This document shows positions 24,927 through 35,396 of a stretch of DNA of 64,000 nt, piece after piece. The notes under the pieces are model-generated. The model was given only the letters and a program-made list of their open reading frames with translations. It was not told where the DNA came from and did not search any database. The translations under genes were made by a program, and so were the position numbers. Position 1 is the first letter of the stretch. Every line of letters begins with the position of its first letter. Source of the DNA: an uncultured Flavobacteriaceae bacterium (GTDB taxonomy: Bacteria > Bacteroidota > Bacteroidia > Flavobacteriales > Flavobacteriaceae); assembly GCA_947494205.1 (NCBI GenBank), contig CANLUH010000014.1:1-64000 (forward strand). The letters run 5' to 3'.

Positions 24927-26591
24927 ATGAAAGACATAGCAAAAACATCCGATGTAGTCATTGTAGGTGCAGGGGTTTCTGGACTTTATGCTGCTTGGCG
25001 TTTATTAAAACATGATTCTAAATTAAAAGTAACGATACTAGATCGTTTAAATAGAACTGGAGGTCGTTTAGATACCGATTTAATAAAAATTAAAAATCAG
25101 AAGAAAAAAGGAAGTTCTGTTGTTAGAGACGAAGAAGGTGGTATGCGCTTTACTTACCAAATGGAAGAATTAATGTCTTTATTCTATGGTTTACAATTGT
25201 GTGACGAAATCGTAGATTTTCCAATGACGACCAATCGTTATTTTGTTCGTGGACATAGTTTTACAGCAGATGATGCTGCTGCCAATAATAATGCTATTTG
25301 GGGAGAGTTATACGATTTAGCACCAGCAGAACAAAACCAAAGCCCAGGTACTATTTTAAATATTATCTATAATAGAATTTTAAAAGCCAATGGTGTAGAT
25401 AAAGCGCCAGAAAACCCAACGCCAGAATTTTGGCAAGACTTTAGATTAAAATACAAATGGAATGGTGTTACTCTTAATAAATGGCAATTAGGTGGTTTGT
25501 TTAAAGCTATGGGCTATTCGCTTGAATGTCTTAAAATGATGGTAGACACTGTAGGGTTTCAAGCTCCATTTTTATCTACTGTAAGTGCTGGAGAAGCTTG
25601 GCAAATTTTAGAGGATTTCCCTAAAAACCCACACTACCATACCTTTAAAAAAGGGTTTAGTACACTTACCAATACATTAAAAGACGAGGTTGAAAAAATG
25701 GGCGGAAAAATTCATTTAGGTATGAACTTAAATAGTATTTCTAAACACGGAAAAGACCAATACGACTTAGACATAAGTAAAACTGAAAAAGACGGTATTA
25801 ACTATCCACATATTGGAAAGTCGGAAACGATTAAAGCTAATAAAATTATTTTAGCCATTGCAAGTAATGCTATGCAAAGTGTGTTTGTAAATTCGCCAGT
25901 GATGAATAAAGGCAAAAATGCAAAACAACTATGGGAAGATATCCACTCTGTAGTCAATATGCGTTTACTTAAAATTAATCTTTATTTTGAAAAACCTTGG
26001 TGGCGTGATGGTGATACTGGACAACCAGAAATAGATTTCGGGCCTTCGTTTACAGATTTACCTATAAATGCTGTGTACCCTTTCTACCCTATAGCTGGCC
26101 CATCTAACGATAACCCTGCAGCTTTAACAATATATTGCGATTATAACAATACTAACTTCTGGCAAGGGCTTCAAAATGTAGGACCGTTATTCGATTCTAA
26201 ATTACAAAAAGAACATAGTAAAGCACCACAAACTATATTTGCTGCTTCACAGGCTGTTGTAGACGAGGCTATGAAACAATTTAAACAATTATTTAATACA
26301 CATCATGTTCCAAACCCTGTAATGACAAGTTACCGCAACTGGGATGGTGAAGATAATTTTGGTTATGCTTATCACCAATGGGCACAAAATGTAGATGATG
26401 CAAAAGTAATTTCTAGAATGACTACTTTAGTTAAAGGTGAAAAAATCTATAGTTGTAATGAAGCTTGGTCCGACATGCAAGGTTGGGTTAATGGCGCTTT
26501 ACGTTCTACAGATTTAGTTCTAAAAGAGTTTAAACTAAAACCTATTACCAAATTGTACGATGGTTGCCCAAATACTGATCCTAAAAACTAG
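24927..26591 (+). CDS. FAD-dependent flavin monoamine oxidase family protein
   Basis: A 554-residue cytoplasmic flavoprotein. The N-terminal dinucleotide-binding motif VVIVGAGVSGLYAAWRLL is followed by an acidic strand end and the FAD-contact GGRLDTD. The segment DEEGGMRFTYQMEELM fits the second FAD contact, and the C-terminal EAWSDMQGWVNGALRSTDLVL is the usual flavin-closing motif. The family oxidises amines to imines or aldehydes, releasing peroxide. The substrate cannot be read from sequence. It stands alone on the plus strand, followed by a hairpin terminator. The start at MKDIAKTSDVVIVGAG places the FAD motif at the usual distance from the N-terminus. Confidence 0.85.
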   Translation: MKDIAKTSDVVIVGAGVSGLYAAWRLLKHDSKLKVTILDRLNRTGGRLDTDLIKIKNQKKKGSSVVRDEEGGMRFTYQMEELMSLFYGLQLCDEIVDFPMTTNRYFVRGHSFTADDAAANNNAIWGELYDLAPAEQNQSPGTILNIIYNRILKANGVDKAPENPTPEFWQDFRLKYKWNGVTLNKWQLGGLFKAMGYSLECLKMMVDTVGFQAPFLSTVSAGEAWQILEDFPKNPHYHTFKKGFSTLTNTLKDEVEKMGGKIHLGMNLNSISKHGKDQYDLDISKTEKDGINYPHIGKSETIKANKIILAIASNAMQSVFVNSPVMNKGKNAKQLWEDIHSVVNMRLLKINLYFEKPWWRDGDTGQPEIDFGPSFTDLPINAVYPFYPIAGPSNDNPAALTIYCDYNNTNFWQGLQNVGPLFDSKLQKEHSKAPQTIFAASQAVVDEAMKQFKQLFNTHHVPNPVMTSYRNWDGEDNFGYAYHQWAQNVDDAKVISRMTTLVKGEKIYSCNEAWSDMQGWVNGALRSTDLVLKEFKLKPITKLYDGCPNTDPKN

Positions 26592-26614
26592 TTTTTAGTT
26601 TAAATATATAAAAC

Positions 26615-26642
26615 AAAAAGTACCTATTAACAGGTGCTTTTT
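26615..26642 (+). terminator. Terminator of the amine oxidase gene
   Basis: AAAAAGTACCT (26615-26625) pairs with AGGTGCTTTTT (26632-26642) with one G-T wobble around a 6-nt loop, followed by GTTTTT. It lies 24 bp after the stop. Confidence 0.75.
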
Positions 26643-26658
26643 GTTTTTAGTCAATAAA

Positions 26659-26686
26659 AAACCAGAACACATTCATGTTCTGGTTT
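26659..26686 (-). terminator. Terminator of the BspA-like giant gene
   Basis: AAACCAGAACA (26659-26669) and TGTTCTGGTTT (26676-26686) form a perfect 11-bp stem, followed on the minus strand by TTTTT. Almost the same hairpin terminates the paralogous LRR gene at 60391-60422. Confidence 0.8.
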
Positions 26687-26691
26687 AATAC

Positions 26692-26718
26692 AATAGATTA
26701 TACTATTTACTATGTAGA
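26692..26718. repeat. 27-bp repeat in the 3' flank of the BspA-like gene
   Basis: A 27-bp sequence beginning AATAGATTATACTATT is repeated without mismatch at 59326-59352, and in a diverged form at 60426-60452 next to another gene with the same C-terminal module. Here it lies between the stop codon and the terminator. Confidence 0.7.
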
Positions 26719-26733
26719 GTTCTATTTTTAATT

Positions 26734-29700
26734 TTAATTTGCGCCTTCTGGTAATTGCTGTATAAATAGGTATGTTCCTACTGGTGGCCCCCCAAAGACT
26801 GAATTGGATGGATTGTTAAAGATATTATCTCTTACATATAATACATCGCTATTGCTTCCAGAAAATATAGTAAATCCATTCATATCTATATCTGTAATAT
26901 TATAACCTGAAGATTGGTAGGTTCCTACTGGAGGCCCTCCAAAAACAGAGTTATTTGGATCATTGAATACTTGGCTTCTTATAGATGGTATATCTGACGC
27001 TGCACCTAGATAATTTAATTGTCCGTCGCCATTGGCATCTCCTGCCCACATCGCTACTATTCCACTTGGCATTCCAAAAGTGGTTTGCGCATTGGTACCA
27101 AAAGTAATTTGACTACTGGCATTAGTAAAGTCAACAGATGTTGTATTTATTAATATTGCTGTAGATGTCATAATTCCTAAATGATTACGTTGTTTTACAG
27201 CTACAAAGTAGTTATCTATATTAGCGCTAAAAGATAATACTGAAACCCCATCTGTGGCTACAATATCTCCATCTCTTTGTAATAATGCCGACTGGCTATA
27301 TAATACAGATGTATTATCATTTTTGTCTCTTAATTCTATCCAAATCCAATCTACAATAGCATTTGCGCCAGTTGTATTGAAAACGCTTGCATTACAGGTT
27401 AATCCATCTGCGTATGGAGACGTTGTTGGTAATAAACCTGCTACACGTAAATCGTCTCTCATGAGGCTTTCTTCTCCCATGTTTGGATTTAAAGCGGCTC
27501 CTTGTAAATACACTTTTGCAGCAAGAAAGATACCACAGGATAATCCGCCATCCGTAATATCCCAACTGTATGGCGCTGATGTTAGTGTTTCTCGGGCATC
27601 AAATGCTAAACAATAGGTAGCATCCGCATCGAATCTTACATTTGTTTGTAGGCCCGTTTCTCCAGCATCAATAGTAGCCCAGCCAATTAAAGTATTATCA
27701 TAATTTTGTTGAGACATTGCTGAGCCTGTTAAGAAATTTACAAAGGTATCTACAGTACTAATATCCCACGAAGATAAATCTTGATTAAAATCACTTGCAC
27801 CATCAAACATTTCATTCATAAAGATAACATTAGAGACATCCCAGTTATTCATAGATTGATTATACCTCAATGCTCTATCAAACATAAAATGCATTCGATC
27901 TGCCTTACTAACATCCCAAGTATTTAAGGATTGGTTAAACTTAAGAGCAGATTGAAACATCTCAGACATATCAATAAAACCAGTTACAAATTCACCAATA
28001 TTCCATTGTGAAATATCCTGATTAAAACGTGTTGCACTTTTAAACATGCCTTTAAAAGTGGTTACATTACCTACATCCCAAGTTGAAATATTACCATTAA
28101 AACGGGAAAGGTTAAACATATATGACATATTTGTAATTGTAGAGGTATCCCAATTTGAAAGATCTGCGGTTTCGATTGCTTTACAAATAACAAACATCCT
28201 AGTTAAATCTGTTACTTGACTCAAATCTGGGCTATCTGTAGCATTAATAGCCATAAATTCACATCCTCTAAAAGCTTCTTTCATAGAAGTCCATTCTTGC
28301 ATTCCCCATTGTTCTATAGATTTTATTTTGTCTTTATCTCCAGAACCGTTAAAATAGATTCTTGGAAAGTCTCCTATCACGCTTACTGTATAGATTCCTG
28401 CCGTTGTATAAACATGTGTTGCACTTCCTGTAAATCCAGATTCAATAACTCCATCTCCCCAATCTACGACATAATTATATCCTGACCCTGTGGTTGGAAT
28501 CGTGATATTTTCATTCGCTGTGGTGGTTTCCCATGTGGTTATAAAAGCGTTAGTAAAATCACAGTTTTGTCCGCCATCAGTAATCATCCAATTGTACGTA
28601 ATGCTGGTAAGTGTGTTTCTTGCACTAAGACCTAAACAATATTCTGGTGCTGCGGCAAAAACGATATCCGATGGAATATCATCGTCTCCATCACTTGCAT
28701 TCCCACTACTATCCGTTGCCCAACCTATCAATAATGCATCATAATTTTCTGAAGTGAATGCAGTTGCATTTTGAAACATATTTTCAGCCGTTTCCGTAAA
28801 CGTTACACTAGTTCCTAAGCTACTAATATCCCAACTACTCAAGTCTTGATTAAATGCTGCTGCGTTTTGAAACATATTGTTCATTCGTTGTACAGCAGAC
28901 GTATCCCAACCGCTTATATCTTGATTAAAGGCCATTGTGTTAGCAAACATATATTGCATTTGTTCTACAGTAGACACATTCCAACCACTTATATCTTGGT
29001 TAAAATCCTCCGTATTGGCAAACATGGTAGACATGGTAATTGCACTGCTGGTATTCCATCCACTAATGTTTTGATTAAATCTAAGTGCGCCTACAAATGT
29101 TTGAATAAAATTACTCACGTTAGCAACATTCCAACCACTAATGTCTTCATTAAATACTTCACATCCTCCAAAGGTTGCGTACATATTGACAACATTGCTT
29201 ACATTCCAATTACCTATTTGATTTTTTAAATCTTCAAAATTGGTAGCGCCCTGAAACATTTGGTGAATGCCCATAGTTGTTACTCCGCTAAAGTCTGGCG
29301 TATCGTCTGCATTTAGTACTAAATTACTACAGCCTTGAAATGCCCTGTGCATAGTTGTCCATTGGTTGGGTCCCCATTGCTCAATAGTTAACAGTTTGTC
29401 TTTTGATCCATTTGGTCGAGGTGTTACGTTATCTAACAAGAGGTCATTATTAAAATAAATTCTTGGAAACGTTCCACTGATACTTACTCTATATATAGCT
29501 GAATTGGTATAGGTATGTGTAGCATCGCCAATTTGGTTGGTATCTACAGTTCCATCTCCCCAATCTACTCTATAATTATAAGTAGCTCCGGGGAACGTAG
29601 GAATCACGATGGTTTCATTAGCATCTACTTGCCATGTGGTTATAAAAGAAATGCTTTCACAGTCTTCCGTGCCGCCGCTGATTATCCAATTGTAAGGTGT

Positions 29701-32700
29701 ATCGCTTAAAATTTCTATTCCTGCTGCTCCTGGACAATAGGTTGTTGGTGGACCTTCGAATATAATATTAGAAGGGATATCATCGTCTCCATCCGTAGCA
29801 TTGCCACTACTATCTGTTGCCCAACCTAAAAGTAAAGCGTCATAATTTTCCGAACTAAATGCTGTAGCATCAAAAAACATAAACTCTGCACTTTCTGTAA
29901 ACGTGATACTACTTCCTAAACTCTGAATATCCCAATTACTTAAATCTTGATTGAAAGCTGTGGCATTTTGAAACATCCTGTCCATCCTTTGTACAGAGGA
30001 AACATTCCAACCACTAATGTCTTGATTGAATGCTGTAGCGTTTTGAAACATTTTGTCCATTCGTTGCACAGAAGAAACATCCCAACTACTAATGTCTTGA
30101 TTAAATGAGGCTGCATCTATAAACATGGCATTCATATTCGTTGCATTGCTCGTATTCCAACTACTAATATTCTGATTAAAAGCAGCTGCTCCTGCAAACA
30201 TTGCTGAAAAATTTTGAACATTACTGGTATTCCATCCGCTTAAATCTTGGTTAAAGATTGGATTGTTTACAAACATTTGAAGCAAACTAGTAGCTCCAGA
30301 AACATTCCAACCACTAATGTCTTCATTAAATAAAGTACAGTTGCCAAAAGTTGCCCACATATTTACTACATTGCTTACATCCCAATTTCCAATTTGATCT
30401 TTTAAATCGACCAAATTACTAGCGTTAGTAAACATTTGTTGTAATCGTATTGTAGAAGTTCCGCCTCTACTCAAGTCGGGACTATCATCTGCATTTAGGA
30501 CTAAATTTGTACATCCCATAAAAGCACGACTCATGGTTGTCCATTGATTTGGCCCCCATTGCTCTATCGTTAGGATTTTGTCTTTATCTGCGGCTGAATC
30601 ATCAAAAAATAGTCTTGGAAACGTTCCTCTAATTTTTATTGTGTGAATTCCTGGGGTAACGTATGTATGCGTCGCATCTCCAGTTTCACTGGTATCTGCT
30701 GTATTATCTCCCCAATCTACAGTGTAATTATACGGATCTCCCGAAAACGTAGGAATCGTGATGGTTTCATTGGCTGTTGTAGTTTCCCATGTGGTAATAA
30801 AAGAAATTGCATCACAATTTTTTCCAGCATCCGTGATTATCCAATCATAAGTAGTTCCTGTTAAAAGCGCTCTTTCGGTTTCACTATTACAGTAGGTAAG
30901 CCCTACAGCTCCTAACCCTAACCCTGAAGGTATTTGTGTTTCGCCAGCATCTAAAGTTGCCCAGCCTATTAAAGTATTGTCATAATTTTCTATAGACAGG
31001 GCTGTATTGTCTAGCATACCTCCCATACTATTCACTCCACTAATATCCCAACTTCCTAAATCTTGATTAAACGCACTTGCATTCTTGAATGCTTCAAAAA
31101 GACTTACATCGTCTGATAATTCCCAATTGTTTAAGGGTTGATTAAAGTTTGTATTATTTCTAAACATAAAGCCCATAAATGTAACATTACTTACATCCCA
31201 ATTGTTTATATTTTCATTAAATGCAGAGTTTTGAAACATATATCCTGTTTGTCGAATAGTACCAATATCCCAGTCATTTATACGTCCACCATTATCAACA
31301 AAAGCACTTGTCCCTTCAAACATATAAAGTAAAGTTGTTACACTGCTTAAATTTGGAATGTCGGTAGCATTTAAAACTATATTGGAGCATCCTCTAAAAG
31401 CTCTTGAAAAGTTTCTCCATGGATTAGTTCCCCATTGCTCAATAGACAATATTTTATTTCTATTACTGGTAGTAGAATTATCAAAGCGTATTTGAGGAAA
31501 TTCCCCAGTAATTTTAACATCATAGATTCCTGCGGTGACATAGGCATGCGTTGCGTCTCCTGTTTCAAATGTTATTGGCGAACCATCTCCCCAGTCTACA
31601 TAGTAATTATAAATTATTGGGTTTAGGATGTTAGTCTCTATAGGAATTGTAATCGTTTCATTATTTGTAGTTGTTTCCCATTTTGTTACAAATGGCTCTT
31701 CTGTTGGGCAGTTAAGTCCTGCGTCATTTAATGACCAACTAAGGTCATTGTCTAAATAATCATGTTCGCTTACCGCATTGCAATAGGTTAATCCTGAAGC
31801 TCCTAAATTGATATTAGAAGGTGTATTTGGATTGTTTCTCCAACCCACTAAAGTCAAATCATAAGAACCGCTGGAAAGGCCTGAACCGTTTAACATATTG
31901 CTCATGTTCGTAGCATTGATAAGGTTCCAATTTCCTAAGTGTGTATTGAAGTTATTTGCACCTTGGAACATTGAAGAAAAATTGTCTATGGTACTTACAT
32001 CCCAAGATCCCATTTTGCCTCCTATATCTTCTAGTGCATTACAGTTTCTAAACATATCTTCCATATTACTTACCAAACTTAAGTCTGGCACATCAGTCGC
32101 TGTGATTTTCAAATTTTCACATCCGAAAAAGGCTTGGGCAGTACTCGTCCATTGATTGGCTCCCCATTGTTTAATTTCATAAAGTTTTAATCTTGTTGAG
32201 GTAGCGGCAGACAAGTTATTGTATCTAAATCTAAATTCCCCCGATAGTTTCACCTCGTAAGTTCCTGCTTGCGTATAGGTATGTTGTCTATTTCCAGAAA
32301 CATCGTTATCTACAGTGCCGTCACCCCAATCTACAGTATAACTATTATTATTACCCGTTGCCCCCGTAAACTGAAATCTAATGCTCTCATTATTAGATGT
32401 GGTCTTCCATACCATAATAAATTTGTCTTCCTCGGGACAAGCTAAAGTTGCATCTAAAAATGACCAATTATTACTATTTTTTAAACTCGTACGTTCCACT
32501 ACAGAAGCACAATACTGTAAACCAACTTCTCCTACATTGATATCTGAAGGAATTTGAGCTTCACCCGCATCTAAAGTAGCCCAACCTATTAACGTAGCAT
32601 CATAATTATCTACAGATAATCCAGAATTATCAAACATATTAGTCATATCTACAACATTGGAAATATTCCAACTTGCTAAGTTTCGGTTAAAATTACTAGC

Positions 32701-35154
32701 AGATTCAAACATACCATCCATGAATATGTCATTCGAACCTACATTTTCCCCTATGTTCCAGTTGCTTATATCTTGATTAAATGCGTTAACTTCTCTAAAA
32801 AACCATGCAAATCCAGTACAATTCCCTACATCCCAGCCTGTAACATCACCATTAAAATTAGTCGCACCAAAAAACATAAGATTCATAATTCTTATAGCAG
32901 ACATATCCCAATGAGATAAATCTGGACTCTCTAAAGAGGTACAACCAGCAAACATAGATCCAGTGCTTGTAACTCCAGATAAATCTGGTACATCTGTAGC
33001 AAGAAGTCTTAAGTTACTAGCCCCTCGAAATGAAGCAGCCATACTTACCCATTGAATTGTTCCCCATTGATCTATGGACTTGATTTTGTCTTTATCTCCA
33101 CTATTATTAAAATAAATTCTTGGAAAATCTCCAAAAATTTCAACCGTATGCGTTCCTGCAGTTGCGTATGTATGCGTGGTATTTCCTGTAATATTGGTAT
33201 CAAAAGTTCCATCTCCCCAGTTGACTACATAGTTATATCCATTGCCATCGGTAGGAATTTCGATACTTTCATTCGCGCTAGTGGTTTGCCAAGTGGTGAT
33301 AAAAGCTACATCAGAACATTCAGGTCCTGCATCTGTAATGATCCAATTGTATGGTGCATTTTCTAACATACTTCTTTCATTGTATGCTTGACAAAAAGAG
33401 AGTCCAAACGCTCTAAAAGTAATGCCCGTAGGAATTTGAGTTTCCCCGTTTTCTATAGTTGCCCAACCCATCAATGTAGCATCATAATTATCTATGGATA
33501 AACCTGTATTGTCAAGCATGCCATCCATATCTGTTACGTTTGAAATATCCCAATTGGCTATACTTTGATTGAAATTTAGCGCATCTTGGAACATAAAACC
33601 TACATCTGTCACTTGGCTTATATTCCAATTTCCTATGGGTTGATTAAAGTCACTTGCACCAGCAAACATTCCTGCCATATTTACGGGTTCACTCGCGTTA
33701 ATTGTCCATCCTGAAATATCTCTATTAAAATCACGAGCCGAAGAAAACATATTTCTAAAATCTATTATATTACTTACATCCCAATTGGAGATATCTCCAT
33801 TAAACTTTTCAGCTTCATTAAACATAAATGTAACAGACCTAATAGAGCTTACATCCCAGTTATTTAAATTTGTAGCATTGAAATTCTTACATTTATTAAA
33901 CATTCTCGATAGATCAATCACATTTGATAAGTTAGGCGCATCCGTTGCATTGTACGTCAGGTTTTCACATCCATCAAACGCATTGAACATATCTCGCCAA
34001 GCAATAGTTCCCCATTGTTCAATGGTTTTAATTTTTAATCGATCTCCTGTCTCGTTAAAATAGATTCTAGGGAATAAACCACCGATTCTTACTCTATATG
34101 TACCAGCGTTAGTATATGTATGTGTAATATTTCCTGTAACTGAATTGTTTATTTGCCCATCTCCCCAGTCTATATAATACCCATGTCCTGGCCCAGCAGT
34201 AGGAATTGTAATAGATTCGTTTGCAGTCGTAGTTTCCCAGGTTGTAATAAAAAGACCATCATCAGAAACATTACTACAATCTAAGCCACTATCTATAAAA
34301 TTCCAATTCGTAGGAGCATTCGCTAATGTTGTTCTTATTGCCTGCGATGCACAATATGTACTGTTATCAAACCTAATATTTAATCCACTTGGAATTTGTG
34401 TTTCTCCTGTATCTAGCGTTCCCCATCCAGTCACAGTTTGGTCATAATTACTTGTTGAAACACCTGCTTGAGCAAATATAGCATCTGTCCCGGTTACATT
34501 ACTAATGTCCCAATTCCCTAAATTTTGATTAAAAAGAGCGGCTCCTTGAAATATTCTATGAAGGATTTGTACATTACTCGTATCCCAATTACTTAGATCT
34601 TCATTAAATACAGTACAGTTTCGAAACATTTGCTCCATATCTTGCACATTACTCATATCCCATGTCCCTATTTTATTTCTATTATCGACAAGAGCATCAG
34701 CGTCTTTAAACATTTTATTAGTAGACGTTACATTACTAAGGTTTGGAGTATCATTAGTATCAAGGATTAAGTTATCACAGCCTTCAAAAGCAGACTCCAT
34801 AGTTGTCCAAGGGTTATTTCCCCACTTCGATATAATTGTTATCTTCGATTTGTCTGGACTATTAGAAAAAATAATTCTTGGAAATAAACTTCCGTCAAGT
34901 ATTCTAATAATATAAGATCCTGCATTTCCAAAAGTGTGCGTTAGGGCTCCTGTAACATTCGTATAAGAAACAGTGGCATTAGGATTAAAAGGAACAACAA
35001 CATCAACATTATAGTTGTAAGTTAAAGAACCATCAATAGGTATGGTGAAGGTTTCATTTTGAGTAGTGGTTTCAATAAAAAACTCAAAATCTTGAGAAAG
35101 CATTTTGTTTGAGATAAAAGTGCAAAAAATTAAGCTTAGTAGAAGTGTTCGCAT
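26734..35154 (-). CDS. Giant BspA/DUF285-repeat surface protein with PKD-like domains
   Basis: A 2806-residue exported protein (signal peptide about 1-20, MRTLLLSLIFCTFISNKMLS). Eight tandem cassettes of roughly 300 residues make up residues 20-2540. Each starts with a PKD-like domain (FITTWETTTANE, VDWGDGT, THTYTTAG, FPRIYF), continues with DUF285/BspA leucine-rich repeats (FNQDISxWDVSxVTxMxxMF) and closes with a NYDxTLIGWATLDAGETQIPS-type block and a Cys pair. The last 260 residues are a module also found in three other genes here, with loops DANGDGQ and DIDMNG that look like dockerin-type calcium sites and two copies of SVFGGPPVGTY. BspA repeats mediate adhesion to surfaces or host proteins. 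I see no classical type IX sorting domain. It has its own promoter and terminator. Confidence 0.9.
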   Translation of the reverse strand: MRTLLLSLIFCTFISNKMLSQDFEFFIETTTQNETFTIPIDGSLTYNYNVDVVVPFNPNATVSYTNVTGALTHTFGNAGSYIIRILDGSLFPRIIFSNSPDKSKITIISKWGNNPWTTMESAFEGCDNLILDTNDTPNLSNVTSTNKMFKDADALVDNRNKIGTWDMSNVQDMEQMFRNCTVFNEDLSNWDTSNVQILHRIFQGAALFNQNLGNWDISNVTGTDAIFAQAGVSTSNYDQTVTGWGTLDTGETQIPSGLNIRFDNSTYCASQAIRTTLANAPTNWNFIDSGLDCSNVSDDGLFITTWETTTANESITIPTAGPGHGYYIDWGDGQINNSVTGNITHTYTNAGTYRVRIGGLFPRIYFNETGDRLKIKTIEQWGTIAWRDMFNAFDGCENLTYNATDAPNLSNVIDLSRMFNKCKNFNATNLNNWDVSSIRSVTFMFNEAEKFNGDISNWDVSNIIDFRNMFSSARDFNRDISGWTINASEPVNMAGMFAGASDFNQPIGNWNISQVTDVGFMFQDALNFNQSIANWDISNVTDMDGMLDNTGLSIDNYDATLMGWATIENGETQIPTGITFRAFGLSFCQAYNERSMLENAPYNWIITDAGPECSDVAFITTWQTTSANESIEIPTDGNGYNYVVNWGDGTFDTNITGNTTHTYATAGTHTVEIFGDFPRIYFNNSGDKDKIKSIDQWGTIQWVSMAASFRGASNLRLLATDVPDLSGVTSTGSMFAGCTSLESPDLSHWDMSAIRIMNLMFFGATNFNGDVTGWDVGNCTGFAWFFREVNAFNQDISNWNIGENVGSNDIFMDGMFESASNFNRNLASWNISNVVDMTNMFDNSGLSVDNYDATLIGWATLDAGEAQIPSDINVGEVGLQYCASVVERTSLKNSNNWSFLDATLACPEEDKFIMVWKTTSNNESIRFQFTGATGNNNSYTVDWGDGTVDNDVSGNRQHTYTQAGTYEVKLSGEFRFRYNNLSAATSTRLKLYEIKQWGANQWTSTAQAFFGCENLKITATDVPDLSLVSNMEDMFRNCNALEDIGGKMGSWDVSTIDNFSSMFQGANNFNTHLGNWNLINATNMSNMLNGSGLSSGSYDLTLVGWRNNPNTPSNINLGASGLTYCNAVSEHDYLDNDLSWSLNDAGLNCPTEEPFVTKWETTTNNETITIPIETNILNPIIYNYYVDWGDGSPITFETGDATHAYVTAGIYDVKITGEFPQIRFDNSTTSNRNKILSIEQWGTNPWRNFSRAFRGCSNIVLNATDIPNLSSVTTLLYMFEGTSAFVDNGGRINDWDIGTIRQTGYMFQNSAFNENINNWDVSNVTFMGFMFRNNTNFNQPLNNWELSDDVSLFEAFKNASAFNQDLGSWDISGVNSMGGMLDNTALSIENYDNTLIGWATLDAGETQIPSGLGLGAVGLTYCNSETERALLTGTTYDWIITDAGKNCDAISFITTWETTTANETITIPTFSGDPYNYTVDWGDNTADTSETGDATHTYVTPGIHTIKIRGTFPRLFFDDSAADKDKILTIEQWGPNQWTTMSRAFMGCTNLVLNADDSPDLSRGGTSTIRLQQMFTNASNLVDLKDQIGNWDVSNVVNMWATFGNCTLFNEDISGWNVSGATSLLQMFVNNPIFNQDLSGWNTSNVQNFSAMFAGAAAFNQNISSWNTSNATNMNAMFIDAASFNQDISSWDVSSVQRMDKMFQNATAFNQDISGWNVSSVQRMDRMFQNATAFNQDLSNWDIQSLGSSITFTESAEFMFFDATAFSSENYDALLLGWATDSSGNATDGDDDIPSNIIFEGPPTTYCPGAAGIEILSDTPYNWIISGGTEDCESISFITTWQVDANETIVIPTFPGATYNYRVDWGDGTVDTNQIGDATHTYTNSAIYRVSISGTFPRIYFNNDLLLDNVTPRPNGSKDKLLTIEQWGPNQWTTMHRAFQGCSNLVLNADDTPDFSGVTTMGIHQMFQGATNFEDLKNQIGNWNVSNVVNMYATFGGCEVFNEDISGWNVANVSNFIQTFVGALRFNQNISGWNTSSAITMSTMFANTEDFNQDISGWNVSTVEQMQYMFANTMAFNQDISGWDTSAVQRMNNMFQNAAAFNQDLSSWDISSLGTSVTFTETAENMFQNATAFTSENYDALLIGWATDSSGNASDGDDDIPSDIVFAAAPEYCLGLSARNTLTSITYNWMITDGGQNCDFTNAFITTWETTTANENITIPTTGSGYNYVVDWGDGVIESGFTGSATHVYTTAGIYTVSVIGDFPRIYFNGSGDKDKIKSIEQWGMQEWTSMKEAFRGCEFMAINATDSPDLSQVTDLTRMFVICKAIETADLSNWDTSTITNMSYMFNLSRFNGNISTWDVGNVTTFKGMFKSATRFNQDISQWNIGEFVTGFIDMSEMFQSALKFNQSLNTWDVSKADRMHFMFDRALRYNQSMNNWDVSNVIFMNEMFDGASDFNQDLSSWDISTVDTFVNFLTGSAMSQQNYDNTLIGWATIDAGETGLQTNVRFDADATYCLAFDARETLTSAPYSWDITDGGLSCGIFLAAKVYLQGAALNPNMGEESLMRDDLRVAGLLPTTSPYADGLTCNASVFNTTGANAIVDWIWIELRDKNDNTSVLYSQSALLQRDGDIVATDGVSVLSFSANIDNYFVAVKQRNHLGIMTSTAILINTTSVDFTNASSQITFGTNAQTTFGMPSGIVAMWAGDANGDGQLNYLGAASDIPSIRSQVFNDPNNSVFGGPPVGTYQSSGYNITDIDMNGFTIFSGSNSDVLYVRDNIFNNPSNSVFGGPPVGTYLFIQQLPEGAN

Positions 35155-35212
35155 AGTAGAGGTCTTTTTTTGGCAAAAATAGATTAAACCACTTAATACT
35201 ACGCTTTTTTAG

Positions 35213-35232
35213 AGGTAGCAAAAGGTAGCAAA
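35213..35232 (-). promoter_or_regulatory. Perfect 10-bp tandem repeat upstream of the BspA-like gene
   Basis: AGGTAGCAAA occurs twice in direct succession (TTTGCTACCT on the minus strand), 59 bp upstream of the start codon. One-turn spacing of a direct repeat suggests a dimer-binding operator. It recalls, with a different sequence, the TGTCCAG repeats in front of neighbouring surface genes. Confidence 0.4.
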
Positions 35233-35315
35233 CACTAATAAATAGCCATAAATTGCATTATAATACATTCAAATTGTTATTGCTTTGAAAACCTTCGATT
35301 CGATTAAAATAAAAA

Positions 35316-35337
35316 ACCACTCTAAAATTAGAGTGGT
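35316..35337 (-). terminator. Terminator of the first peptidase-LRR gene
   Basis: ACCACTCTAA and TTAGAGTGGT form a perfect 10-bp stem with a 2-nt loop, followed on the minus strand by TTTTTT. It lies 60 bp beyond the stop codon at 35397. Confidence 0.75.
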
Positions 35338-35396
35338 CCTTAGAAATTAATTGATTTTAAAAATCAATCCACATATAGTCTATTTTAATTTGCGTC

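Noticed and set aside
26734-27600. Classical type IX secretion (Por) C-terminal sorting domain on the giant proteins
   Set aside because: The typical short beta domain with a final KxxK/R-type pattern is not seen. The ends are QQLPEG-like, so the sorting route is left open.
26734-35154. Long array of regularly spaced similar sequences, resembling a CRISPR or satellite at first sight
   Set aside because: The period (about 75 and about 1000 bp) follows the DUF285 and PKD repeats of one open frame. There are no identical short repeats with unique spacers and no cas genes.
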